NCBI GenBank assembly: GCA_036336715.1
Contig: JAYZFP010000156.1
Coordinates: 1-12,613 of the forward strand
Reading direction: 5' to 3'
Source: JABAAE01 sp036336715
Lineage (GTDB): Bacteria > Planctomycetota > Planctomycetia > Pirellulales > Pirellulaceae
Length of the DNA stretch: 12,613 bases
Shown: positions 1 through 7,247 of the stretch, in pieces
How positions within the stretch are numbered: position 1 is the first letter of the stretch
Layout: each line of letters opens with the position of its first letter
Program-made: the position numbers and the translations under genes
Notes under the pieces: generated by a model
The model's database searches: none
The model's input: only the letters and a program-made list of their open reading frames with translations
What the model was told of the DNA's origin: nothing

Positions 1-77
1 CGGAGTGGTTCGATTTCCTCCGCGGACAATTCGAGCCGCGCAAGGAGGGCTACCTTTTCAATGGTTTCCTTTTGCAT
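1..77 (-). CDS. gatC: Asp/Glu-tRNA amidotransferase subunit C, N-terminal part (cut by window edge)
   Basis: Only the first 25 complete codons lie in the window. They read MQKETIEKVALLARLELS followed by AEEIEPL. The VALLARLELSxEE segment is the conserved N-terminal helix of GatC. GatC is the small subunit of the GatCAB complex, which amidates misacylated Glu-tRNA(Gln) and Asp-tRNA(Asn) in the cytoplasm. GatC stabilises the GatA amidase and bridges it to GatB. The ATG at 77-75 is the only sensible start for this helix; upstream there is only a weak purine stretch (GAAAGAAA). The gene runs off the left edge, and gatA would be expected next. It is the first gene downstream of rpmB on the same strand, but about 690 bp and a hairpin separate them, so it probably has its own promoter. 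The identification rests on this short motif, but the motif is distinctive. Confidence 0.8.
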   Translation of the reverse strand, partial: MQKETIEKVALLARLELSAEEIEPL

Positions 78-764
78 GTTTCTTTCGAGTTTGCTCTGGG
101 AATGGGGTTCGAAGAATTAACATGTTAACCGAGAAAGGAATATGCCGGAATTGATGCAATCCGGGCAAGGTGGCAGTGGGGAAGTTCCCGCCGGGAAAAA
201 TGAAGCCCCCCGGCCTTGCAGGGAGCCGGTATGCGAAGCAATTCCTGGTTTGGTCTGCTGATTTCGGGCAGAGTCCTCGAACGGGGCGATTCTGGCATTT
301 CCAACCGGTACCGGCTTCAGGCGGTTGGAGAAAGCGAGTACATGAGGAATGCTTGGCTCGGGAATGACACCCGGGTAAACGTTGCAGGAAGGCCATCCTG
401 AACCGTGCAAGGCAGGATGGGTTGCTGGGGGCAATCGCAATCCTGTCCGAGGCGGACCCGGGCAACCTGTCCTCGAGCATTCAGGGGGTTCAAGCATTCA
501 CCGCGGCGGAACACGGAATTCACCGGCAATTACCTGGAAGGAGGGCGGTATCCAAGGGGATCAGCGGCGCTCACCAACGCTTGCGGTACCAAAGAAGTGC
601 TTTTTTTTTCACGCGCAATACCGCAATCGCCAAGGGGCGTTATCAACCGAAAGACAACTTCCCGAAGATGAATTCCCAGAGATTACTGCCTGGAAACCAG
701 GGATCCGCTACTCGCCAACCGCCGGTTGATTGAAAGACTTGCGAGCAGTCGCAACAGGGAATTA
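78..764. other. Long intergenic stretch without a recognisable gene
   Basis: About 690 bp lie between gatC and the hairpin after rpmB. Open frames of 60-140 codons occur on both strands, but they overlap one another, are rich in Pro, Arg, Gly and Cys and match no family I know, so I treat them as chance. I see no tRNA, 6S, SRP or RNase P signature. The noticeable elements are an 8-bp inverted repeat at 393-400/413-420 and a run of nine T at 601-609. The gatC promoter should be in the left part, but no convincing -35/-10 pair stood out. Confidence 0.5.
385..420. other. Mutually exclusive hairpins in the gatC upstream region
   Basis: CCATCCTG at 393-400 is perfectly complementary to CAGGATGG at 413-420, giving an 8-bp stem with a 12-nt loop. 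The same left arm overlaps TCCTG (396-400), which can instead pair with CAGGA at 385-389. Two competing folds are therefore possible. No T-run follows on either strand, so it is not an intrinsic terminator. It may be chance or part of a structured leader. Confidence 0.3.
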
Positions 765-790
765 ATGCCTTGGCGCAGTTGCCAAGGCAT
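765..790 (-). terminator. Perfect 10-bp hairpin downstream of rpmB
   Basis: ATGCCTTGGC (765-774) and GCCAAGGCAT (781-790) form a perfect 10-bp stem with a 6-nt loop, starting 37 bp after the rpmB stop. The position suggests transcription termination or 3'-end protection of the rpmB message. No T-run follows on the minus strand (TAATTCCC), so it is not a classical intrinsic terminator. Confidence 0.5.
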
Positions 791-827
791 GATGTTCCGG
801 GAATCGCCAGGTGAGCATCGCCACGGA

Positions 828-1088
828 TTACTTGGGCAAGGCAAATGGTTTGCTTTTGACAGCCTTTCGAACACGACCGCTTCGGATGCACTGAACGCAA
901 ACTTTCATTCGTTTGGCACCACCGCCCGGGAGTTCTACCTTGATTCGCTGCAGGTTGGGGCGAAACTGTCGCCGCGTAATGCCTGTGATTTTGGTACCGA
1001 CACCACCCAGGTATTTGGCCTTACCGCGCGTTTCAACCTTGTTGCCAACCTGTGCCGACTTACCACAAACTTCACATTTACGTGACAT
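828..1088 (-). CDS. rpmB: 50S ribosomal protein L28
   Basis: The 86-residue product starts MSRKCEVCGK and has the L28 features: a first CxxC near residue 5, the basic KxxxRRQFRPNLQ segment in the middle and a second CxxC (CVQC) followed by RSGRVRKA near the C terminus. The two CxxC pairs make this the zinc-binding (C+) form of L28. L28 is a small protein of the large ribosomal subunit. The start at 1088 is chosen over an in-frame ATG 27 bp upstream because L28 proteins begin at this Met and GAGG lies 5 nt before it. A promoter lies just upstream and a hairpin follows, so the gene appears to be transcribed alone, although the helicase gene is upstream on the same strand. Length is normal for the family. 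Confidence 0.96.
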   Translation of the reverse strand: MSRKCEVCGKSAQVGNKVETRGKAKYLGGVGTKITGITRRQFRPNLQRIKVELPGGGAKRMKVCVQCIRSGRVRKAVKSKPFALPK

Positions 1089-1131
1089 GATTTCCTCGAG
1101 AATGTCTCGACCCAAAAAAAGCTAATCCACG

Positions 1132-1160
1132 AGTTTATTGTCATTTGGGAGGACCTTCAA
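1132..1160 (-). promoter_or_regulatory. Predicted sigma70-type promoter of rpmB
   Basis: On the minus strand TTGAAG (1160-1155) is followed after exactly 17 bp by TAAACT (1137-1132). Transcription would begin near 1125, leaving a leader of roughly 37 nt that contains the GAGG site of rpmB. Both boxes match the consensus at most positions, and the location between helicase and rpmB fits. Confidence 0.5.
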
Positions 1161-1249
1161 GCGCAATTGAAGACGCTTTTGACGGATTTTGACCAAAAAA
1201 ATCGCGAAATCGGCCTGTCGTCTCAGCCGGTCAGGGCCCGAAAGCCGAA

Positions 1250-1264
1250 AACAGGGTTCCTGTT
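1250..1264 (-). terminator. Possible weak terminator after the helicase gene
   Basis: AACAGG (1250-1255) and CCTGTT (1259-1264) form a 6-bp inverted repeat with a 3-nt loop, 17 bp after the helicase stop. On the minus strand the right arm runs on as CCTGTTTTC, a tail of only four T. It is a weak intrinsic terminator at best. The same two arms recur at 7248-7265. Confidence 0.35.
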
Positions 1265-1281
1265 AAGCGGATCCCGAGGGG

Positions 1282-4245
1282 TCAGAGAAAGATCTCCTTG
1301 TTTTGGATTTCCCCACGTTTCCGTTTACCGGCTGCTTTTGCCTGTGCCAAAAGCTTTTCTCCGGATCCCCGCTGCGTGAAAACGGCCTCGCCCGGACTGA
1401 CAAAGGCATTCCAGCCTCTCTCGAAGACAGCGACCTGGCCCCGGTTTTTTGAAAACAGGGTCGGAACGGCATGGAACATCACCCGGACTTTTTTTTCCTT
1501 TTGGAAAAAACGACCGACAATTGAGGGAAGGATTTTCGAGATCCAGGTGTCAACCTTGCGGGAGACAAGCCTTGGGATCATGTAACGAGGATCACTCAGG
1601 GGACCAAGGATTTCGTAAAGCGAGTCGACGAACAGCCTGTTTTCCTCCTCGTCGGCCTCCCGCAGAAAAACGCGCAGGAAGCCTCCGTTTCGTTCACCTA
1701 TCTGGATCGAACCCCCTTCCTTGATCAGGTTGGATTCCGAAAGTGCATAAAGAATCGCGTTTCCGATAGCGGTTGTGAGAGAGGTTGCGTCCCAGGGGTT
1801 TTTTTCGCCGGAAAAAGGTGGAAAGTCAATCTGTCCCATGCCGGGTAGCCTGGCCTCGACCGTTTTGATGGGGCGGTTTTCGTAGGTCTCTCCGATTTTC
1901 CAGAGATCGCGGACCTGGCTCCGGAACCCCGCCCGCGTCAGCATGTCCTCATTCAGAATCCTGGTGGAACCCTCGATGCCAGCCGGCTTGAGTTCGGTAA
2001 ATGCCGCGTGCACATGGCCCACACCTTTTTCGATGGCTCCATCATCTGTGACTCCGAAGAGAGTCTTGTGTTTTTTTTCAAATCTCTTGTAGTCATCCAG
2101 CCCCTTGGTGAATTCCGGAGCGATACAGATAACATCCCAGTTGTTGGCAAGCTTTTCCTTTTCCTGGGGGTCGATTCGAATCGAACGTCCACGCAGCTGG
2201 TTAACGGTCATCGAAGTGGTAACCGTGGTCAAATCGATCAGCACATTGATCTTGTTGGCGTCCCAGCCTTCTCCCAGGAGTCCCCGTGTACCCACCAGGC
2301 ATTTGGTTACGCCCGTTTGAAACAACTCCGTAATCATCTGCACGTAGACCCGGGGGCACCAGTCGGCTCCCGTGCCGAGGATTACCTGGAATCCCTCCTG
2401 CGGATTGGCAGTCAACTCGACCTGGAATCCGTTTTTATCCAGCCAGGTACGGGATCCCAGGAAGAATGAATCCAGGGCATCGTCATCAACCAGGACACTC
2501 GAACCGGTCAACAGGATGGGGTCCAGCTGATCGGTGACATTATTTCTGACCAGCGTGCGAAAAGCAGCAATTGCTCCGCCGGATTCACTGTCTAGAATTT
2601 CCCCTATTTCTGCATGCGTGGCGGATGATTTTTCGAAGTCGGTGACGACGACCGCCCGTATCGAGTCCCCGAGAGACCGCATCTCGTGTTTCAGAATCTC
2701 CGGAAGGGCCTCGGTTGCCTTGTTCCTCGAATAGGCCAGCACTCGACCGACCGGTGAGGCGCATGCCTGCGTGCCTGTATCGGTGATCTGCATTCCCAAC
2801 ATGCGGAGCCGGGAAGTTGCGCTGAGGGCCAATTGGTGATCACTGGACTCGGGACTTCGCCGCAGCGCGTGCCGTACGTATCGGTCAAGAAGGGGAACCA
2901 GGTCCTCCATGACGCATGGTTCTTCGACAATTTCCATATCCAGCGAGGGGACTCCGGCTGGTAACTTGAGTTTGCGCCGTTGCAGAAATTTCCGTGCCGC
3001 GGTGGTGAAGACCTCGTCCCGGCGCTCGAAACTGTACCAGTCCTTCGCGGTGGTCGTCGCCATCTGGCGAGAGTCCAGCACGTTGAACAGCCAATGAAGT
3101 AGCGAGTCTGCCCCTGAGGCGTTCTCCGCAGACGTCGGTGAAGGTGCAGGTGGAGCAGGAGAATCCTGGCCTGCTGAAGGGGCTGTTGGTCCCCCGTGGC
3201 AATCTGTGGCTGGAGTTATTCCATCTGCCAGGGAATCATCCGTGGCGTCCGAAGATTCGGCAGGAGCTTCCTTTTCCAGTTCGGCTTCACCCGGGCGAAG
3301 GTTGCAGAGTTCCTTCACCAGCTCATCCAGCTGGGCGTCGGTTGTCGCCACAAATTCGAGTTCTGCTGCAGTCGGTCGTACGAAGTAGGCCAAATCCTGG
3401 TAGGGAGCGAGGAAACCATCCTTGACGACAGCCGGTACGGGAACTTCGTAGTCAATCTCCCCAAAAAACTCGTCGTAACGCTGAATGTCCTCCCCCTTTT
3501 TTCCATCCCGATCCGGTGGTGTGGCCGTCAGTCCAATCACGTAAGGATCGCCCAGGAGTTCGCGGGCATCCGCCAGCACCCTTCCCCAGTGTCCCATCAG
3601 GTGGTGGCATTCATCGAGGATGATCAATCCGACCTTTTGCTCGCGCAATCGCTCAAGGGTCTTGCGCGACGAGGCGTGGAGGACATCCAGCGAATTGCCA
3701 AAGGTAGTGACTTCGTCCCGGACCCTCTTGCGAAAACTCCCCAGTCGTTTCTGGTAATATTCTTGGTTCTTTTCCTTGAGGTCTTCGATCCAGGCGGTCG
3801 CTTCTTCCTCGTTTTCAGCCTGGTTTTCATCAATCAGGTTGGCTTTCCACAGCTGCTCCGCCTGGTCGTCCAGCTGATCCGAGGCCCGTTGTGGAAGAGT
3901 TACCGACTGGTAGGTAAGTGAAGTGAGCAGAGCAGGGGTGTGCGGGTCGGTGCTGACCCAATCCTGCATTCCTGCATTGACGGGTTTCCGCGGCGTAAAA
4001 TCAAACAGATCCGTACGGGCGGCCCACTGGGCCTGGATTGCCGAATTGGGAGAGAGCACGACTGCCGGGCTGGCAATGCACTCCGCCCAGAGAAACAGCC
4101 CCAACACGGTTTTGCCGGAACCGGGGGGCGCGACGATGTGCAATCGTTTTTTACCCGATGTCAGTTTCTGCCGGGCGATTTCAACCACTTCCTTTTGAGA
4201 GGGCCGAAGTTCTCCTCGGAATCGGACTTGGGGGAATTTTTCCAC
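1282..4245 (-). CDS. Large SF2 (DEAD/DEAH-type) helicase with unusual linker and C-terminal region
   Basis: From the GTG at 4245 the product has 987 residues. Superfamily 2 helicase motifs are clear: Walker A VAPPGSGKT at about 38-46, motif II DECH at 211-214, motif III TAT at 240-242, GEGWD of motif V at 658-662 and QLRGRSIRID of motif VI at 683-692. A Ser/Ala/Pro/Gly-rich low-complexity linker at about 319-378 and further extra sequence separate the two RecA lobes. About 290 residues after motif VI match nothing I recognise. An ATP-driven nucleic-acid translocase is expected; the substrate is unknown. The frame stays open upstream to an ATG at 4461, but that would overlap lpxK by 148 bp. 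GTG 4245 has GGAG 6 nt upstream and is the only standard start between. The gene follows lpxK by 68 bp and is probably cotranscribed. It resembles restriction Res-subunit or defence helicases, but no methylase or other defence gene is nearby. Confidence 0.85.
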   Translation of the reverse strand: MEKFPQVRFRGELRPSQKEVVEIARQKLTSGKKRLHIVAPPGSGKTVLGLFLWAECIASPAVVLSPNSAIQAQWAARTDLFDFTPRKPVNAGMQDWVSTDPHTPALLTSLTYQSVTLPQRASDQLDDQAEQLWKANLIDENQAENEEEATAWIEDLKEKNQEYYQKRLGSFRKRVRDEVTTFGNSLDVLHASSRKTLERLREQKVGLIILDECHHLMGHWGRVLADARELLGDPYVIGLTATPPDRDGKKGEDIQRYDEFFGEIDYEVPVPAVVKDGFLAPYQDLAYFVRPTAAELEFVATTDAQLDELVKELCNLRPGEAELEKEAPAESSDATDDSLADGITPATDCHGGPTAPSAGQDSPAPPAPSPTSAENASGADSLLHWLFNVLDSRQMATTTAKDWYSFERRDEVFTTAARKFLQRRKLKLPAGVPSLDMEIVEEPCVMEDLVPLLDRYVRHALRRSPESSDHQLALSATSRLRMLGMQITDTGTQACASPVGRVLAYSRNKATEALPEILKHEMRSLGDSIRAVVVTDFEKSSATHAEIGEILDSESGGAIAAFRTLVRNNVTDQLDPILLTGSSVLVDDDALDSFFLGSRTWLDKNGFQVELTANPQEGFQVILGTGADWCPRVYVQMITELFQTGVTKCLVGTRGLLGEGWDANKINVLIDLTTVTTSMTVNQLRGRSIRIDPQEKEKLANNWDVICIAPEFTKGLDDYKRFEKKHKTLFGVTDDGAIEKGVGHVHAAFTELKPAGIEGSTRILNEDMLTRAGFRSQVRDLWKIGETYENRPIKTVEARLPGMGQIDFPPFSGEKNPWDATSLTTAIGNAILYALSESNLIKEGGSIQIGERNGGFLRVFLREADEEENRLFVDSLYEILGPLSDPRYMIPRLVSRKVDTWISKILPSIVGRFFQKEKKVRVMFHAVPTLFSKNRGQVAVFERGWNAFVSPGEAVFTQRGSGEKLLAQAKAAGKRKRGEIQNKEIFL

Positions 4246-4313
4246 GGATCGCTCCGGGGGCTGAAATAAGGAAAAGTCTAAAGGTTCGTCTGCCGATGCG
4301 GAAGCTGCGGCAT

Positions 4314-5375
4314 TTATCCAGGAGGTTGCTGCATTTTGGTATTGATCGTCTTCCAGAGGGACCTTTCCCGTAACCGGATTTGGCTGGAAATCAGGATCGC
4401 ACGCAATGGCTTTCCGGCAATCTGCGAAAGATTGATCTTGACCAGGTCTTTGTGGGTGCACAGGACCATTTCACATTCGGGGTGGCTTTCGACCCACAGC
4501 TTCAGATCCTCGATATCGTCCCGTGAATAAAGATGATGGTCCGGGTATTGACGCCAATTCACCAGGTCCACTTCGGCTTTGTCCAGGGTGGTGCGGAATC
4601 CATCCGGGTTGCCGATACCGCAAAATGCAAGGCAGCGGCTCCCTGGCAGGGTGTCAATGTTGGAAGAAACCGATTGGCAATCAAAAAGTTCTGTAGCCAC
4701 CGTTTCTGCCTCGGTGATCAGGATTTCGGGCTGAATGGACCGGATTCTTTCCTTGAGAAGAGCCAGCTCCTTTTTGGACACAAAATTGCAGCGATTCAGT
4801 ACGATCAGGTCGGCCCGCTTGAGATTCCGGACGGGTTCACGCAGCAGACCCCTGGGGAGGAGGAATTCATGGCCAAAGGGCTGCGTTGCATCGATCACGA
4901 GGATATCCAGGTCCCGGTGCAGTTGGCGGTGTTGAAAACCGTCATCGAGAATCAGGATTTCTGATTCGAGTTCTGCTGAAGCGATATCGGCCATCTTTTT
5001 CCGGTTCGGATCCTGAAGATGGGGAACATCCGGCAAACGGATTTCCAGCTCCAGCGCTTCATCATTGACTCCCTGCACGTTGGCACCATACCCACGACTG
5101 AGAATCGCAACCCTTAACTCCAGCTCCCTCAATTTTCCGGCAAAATAACAAACCAGCGGCGTTTTACCGGTTCCACCGGTGGTCAGGTTGCCAATAGAGA
5201 TCACAAAGCAATCCGATCTGGAAACGCCTCCTCCACGATCAAATCGACCATTCCGCCAGCTCACGATCCAGCCATAGGGAAAGCTGAGAATCCAGAGCAG
5301 AAAACGCAGAGCCGATGTCATCCACCCCCGGCGTTTTCCCGAGATGATGTCCTTGTAGAGTTGTTCCCTGCTCAT
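4314..5375 (-). CDS. lpxK: Tetraacyldisaccharide 4'-kinase (lipid A biosynthesis)
   Basis: The 353-residue product is a full-length LpxK, the membrane-associated kinase that uses ATP to phosphorylate the 4' position of the tetraacyldisaccharide lipid A precursor. Visible features are an N-terminal hydrophobic segment (about 20-40, FLLWILSFPYGWIVSW) that would anchor it to the inner membrane, the P-loop GNLTTGGTGKTP at 62-73, SRGYG at 93-97 and LILDDGFQHRQLHRDLDI at 141-158 with the catalytic-type Asp pair D144/D145. PRGLLREP at 174-181 is also typical. Its presence implies that the organism makes lipid A, but no other lpx gene is in the window. The ATG at 5375 lies in the second of two tandem 17-bp copies, has no clear Shine-Dalgarno site and overlaps the stop of a 6-codon leader ORF (ATGA). 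In-frame extension is blocked by TGA at 5396-5394. Confidence 0.95.
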   Translation of the reverse strand: MSREQLYKDIISGKRRGWMTSALRFLLWILSFPYGWIVSWRNGRFDRGGGVSRSDCFVISIGNLTTGGTGKTPLVCYFAGKLRELELRVAILSRGYGANVQGVNDEALELEIRLPDVPHLQDPNRKKMADIASAELESEILILDDGFQHRQLHRDLDILVIDATQPFGHEFLLPRGLLREPVRNLKRADLIVLNRCNFVSKKELALLKERIRSIQPEILITEAETVATELFDCQSVSSNIDTLPGSRCLAFCGIGNPDGFRTTLDKAEVDLVNWRQYPDHHLYSRDDIEDLKLWVESHPECEMVLCTHKDLVKINLSQIAGKPLRAILISSQIRLRERSLWKTINTKMQQPPG

Positions 5376-5400
5376 CTCAGATACCTGCTCATCTCAGATA
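5367..5400. repeat. Perfect 17-bp tandem duplication over the lpxK start codon
   Basis: CCTGCTCATCTCAGATA occurs at 5367-5383 and again directly at 5384-5400. Each copy contains the reverse complement of ATGAGCAGG, so the first three codons of lpxK are duplicated out of frame. It adjoins and slightly overlaps the 24-bp repeat that follows. Confidence 0.95.
5372..5392 (-). CDS. Possible 6-codon leader ORF overlapping the lpxK start
   Basis: The upstream copy of the 17-bp duplication contains a second ATG (5392-5390). It reads MSRYLR and ends in TGA at 5374-5372, which overlaps the lpxK start codon as ATGA. No Shine-Dalgarno site precedes it. Its existence is a direct result of the 17-bp tandem copy; translation is unproven. 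If translated, it could deliver ribosomes to lpxK by termination-reinitiation. Confidence 0.3.
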   Translation of the reverse strand: MSRYLR

Positions 5401-5445
5401 AAGGGGTGGGGCTCAATTCAGATAAAGGGGTGGGGCTCAATTCAG
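5394..5445. repeat. 24-bp tandem repeat (2.2 copies) in the lpxK leader
   Basis: The unit at 5394-5417 is repeated perfectly at 5418-5441, and 4 bp of a third copy follow. It starts TCAGATAAAGGGG and includes GGGGTGGGG. In the lpxK message this gives two pyrimidine-rich CCCCACCCC tracts within about 60 nt upstream of the start codon. The first copy shares TCAGATA with the neighbouring 17-bp repeat. Confidence 0.95.
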
Positions 5446-5522
5446 GTGTCGGCGAGGGGCTCAGTGTCGGTTGTCAAACAGGTGGCTTTGTACGAAATTT
5501 AGCGGGCGTTAAAGACGCCGCT

Positions 5523-5551
5523 AGATTAGGACATATCGGATCCGATTGCAA
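5523..5551 (-). promoter_or_regulatory. Predicted sigma70-type promoter of lpxK-helicase
   Basis: On the minus strand TTGCAA (5551-5546) is followed after 17 bp by TAATCT (5528-5523). Transcription would start near 5516 and give a leader of about 140 nt containing both tandem repeats. It lies between the terminator of the DUF1598-like gene and lpxK, where a promoter is needed. Confidence 0.45.
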
Positions 5552-5575
5552 ATTGCCCGGGGCCTTTCAGCGGAC

Positions 5576-5609
5576 AAGAAAAAGAAAAAGCCGCGACAGG
5601 GTCACGGCT
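5576..5609 (-). terminator. Strong intrinsic terminator after the DUF1598-like gene
   Basis: On the minus strand AGCCGTGA (5609-5602) pairs with TCGCGGCT (5596-5589) in an 8-bp stem with one G-T wobble and a 5-nt loop. TTTTTCTTTTTCTT follows at 5588-5575. The stem starts 30 bp after the stop codon of the upstream gene. This is a textbook Rho-independent terminator and separates that gene from lpxK. Confidence 0.85.
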
Positions 5610-5639
5610 GATTCGGTTTCCTTGATCTCGATAATGAGC

Positions 5640-7025
5640 TCAGTCCCACCACCATTGGTCTTCACCCAGTCCATCAACGGCGACATTGTCGCGGACCTTT
5701 TTGATCATTCCCTTTTCGTCAAATCTGATTTTCTCTTCAGCGATGGCCTTGAGAGGCTGGATGTTGACGCCGCCACCGACTGGTGTCATCAGGGAATTCC
5801 CTTTAAAGATGGCATTCACGGCTGTCTCGACCTGTTTGGGAGCAACATAGGTCTCTACTGGAAACTGATCTTCGTCACCGAAAAATTCCATGTCCCAACC
5901 AGCCCTGCCGTAGAAATCCTCTTTCTGGACAAATGCGGCAACGATGGACATGTCTACCAGGTTTTTCAGCTCCGCGTAGACGGCGGTGCGATCAGCCATC
6001 TGATGGTAATTTCGGGTAAATGCCGAGCAAAAAGCCATGCTGGCAAGATCCTTGGAGTTGGTTCGCTGACGGATACCGTTGGGAGCGACCATTTCGTTTT
6101 CCGTGACAAGCTTGACCCCTTTGCCAACGAGTTGCATGGCATTCTGGTCATCACTGACAACAACGCTTTCATAGTCTGGCTCAAAAAACCACCTTGTCAG
6201 GGCATTCTTTGCCACCTGGGCAGGCTTGACCTTGCTGACATAGCTTGGAATACGGGCCTGCGGTTTTTCGAGACCAATACCGATCATCTTCATTCGGTAA
6301 TCGGCTTCGACCATGACCTGGGCGAAGTGAGTCTTATCGGAAATACCAAAAACCGAAACCGTTTGCAGACCGAGGTTGCTCTTGAGTCCCTGGGCAACCG
6401 CATCGGCATGCGCCTTGGTGGGTCGAACCTGGCCGGCAATGTTAATCAGGTAGTCCTGCATTTTTTTCAGGCCTTCCTGTGTGGGGTCAATCGAGCACCC
6501 AATCTGCCGGGTCTGACCGCCATCCGGGCCGAAGCAGCGAAGGGCGACCACAAGGTCCTGCAATTGAAGAATGGTTTTGTCTGATTTCAGGCCAACGACA
6601 CGACCAGCGATGTTTTCAAAAAAACCTTCTGCTGGACCGGCAATCACGATGTCTTTGGTTTCCGGGAGGTAGAAGACATGGGTGATCTGCGTTAAACCAG
6701 CCAGATACTTCATCTCGTCGGTTTCCCCTTTTCCTTCGGCCAGAAGTTTCTGGATAGCCTTTTCGAGGCGATTGAGGGAGACCTTACGGAGTTTACTGGG
6801 CTTCTGCAGCTCCCGGTTCAAACTGGCCTTGGCAGCGTTGATTCTTTGCTGTGTCAGTTGTCCGGTGGGATCCTGGAAAACCTGCGTGCTCAGAATGCCT
6901 TTGGCGTTGATTTTGATACCGGAAGGCGAGCCAAATCCGCCGATTGCCCATTTCGAGATCGCACCGACAACTCCAAGAGTCATGAGCGCAAAAATCGAGC
7001 AAAGTTTTGCTCGTTGCCAATTCAT
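5640..7025 (-). CDS. DUF1598-like exported protein of unknown function
   Basis: The 461-residue product begins MNWQRAKLCSIFALMTLGVVGA, an N-terminal signal peptide or anchor (hydrophobic core about 9-24), so it probably acts outside the cytoplasm. From about residue 100 it contains YLAGLTQITHVFYLPETKD, IAGPAEGF, ILQLQDLVVALR, IGCSIDPTQEGL and ADYRMKMIGIGLEK. I recognise this pattern as the DUF1598 family described from Rhodopirellula-type planctomycetes; this is from memory, not a search. The biochemical role is unknown. The ATG at 7025 is preceded by GGGAGG with about 8 nt spacing, the clearest Shine-Dalgarno site in the window, and this settles the start against an in-frame ATG 24 bp upstream. 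A strong terminator follows, so the gene is likely monocistronic. It is divergent from the lipoprotein/peptidase pair, with which it may share a regulatory region. Confidence 0.85.
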   Translation of the reverse strand: MNWQRAKLCSIFALMTLGVVGAISKWAIGGFGSPSGIKINAKGILSTQVFQDPTGQLTQQRINAAKASLNRELQKPSKLRKVSLNRLEKAIQKLLAEGKGETDEMKYLAGLTQITHVFYLPETKDIVIAGPAEGFFENIAGRVVGLKSDKTILQLQDLVVALRCFGPDGGQTRQIGCSIDPTQEGLKKMQDYLINIAGQVRPTKAHADAVAQGLKSNLGLQTVSVFGISDKTHFAQVMVEADYRMKMIGIGLEKPQARIPSYVSKVKPAQVAKNALTRWFFEPDYESVVVSDDQNAMQLVGKGVKLVTENEMVAPNGIRQRTNSKDLASMAFCSAFTRNYHQMADRTAVYAELKNLVDMSIVAAFVQKEDFYGRAGWDMEFFGDEDQFPVETYVAPKQVETAVNAIFKGNSLMTPVGGGVNIQPLKAIAEEKIRFDEKGMIKKVRDNVAVDGLGEDQWWWD

Positions 7026-7247
7026 TCTGATTTCCTCCCAAGATATCAATGCATCGGCTCGGAAATTGCCGACGGAGTTTTAAAAATTGCTGGCCCGTGA
7101 GGGCTTTGTCTTTCGATTTAAACAATGCCGAACACCCTGTTTATGTTAATTGGGGAAATTGAGGCAGGCAAGAAAGACTCCCGAAATGATCCCGGTTTGA
7201 GCATAGTCGGTAGGTTTTGTTCCGATTTGGCCGGTATTTTGGGAAAA

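Noticed and set aside
58..497. Overlapping minus-strand open frames of 126 and 140 codons beside gatC
   Set aside because: Composition is Pro/Arg/Cys-rich with no domain, the frames overlap each other, and one runs into the real gatC start.
382..729. Plus-strand open frame of 115 codons
   Set aside because: No recognisable motif and no Shine-Dalgarno site; it competes with two other plus frames and looks like chance in GC-rich DNA.
3196..3921. Plus-strand open frame of 241 codons inside the helicase gene
   Set aside because: It is antisense to intact helicase coding sequence with motifs; a shadow frame with no family match.
1282..4245. Type III restriction system based on the helicase
   Set aside because: No Mod methyltransferase or endonuclease motif is visible in or beside the gene; flanking genes are housekeeping.
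5394..5445. CRISPR or origin-type iteron interpretation of the tandem repeats
   Set aside because: Only two copies, directly adjacent with no unique spacers, and no cas or replication gene nearby.
5361..6584. Plus-strand open frame of 407 codons
   Set aside because: It is antisense to the DUF1598-like gene, whose Shine-Dalgarno site, signal peptide and conserved motifs show the minus strand is coding; the long open frame is a by-product, partly built from the tandem repeats.
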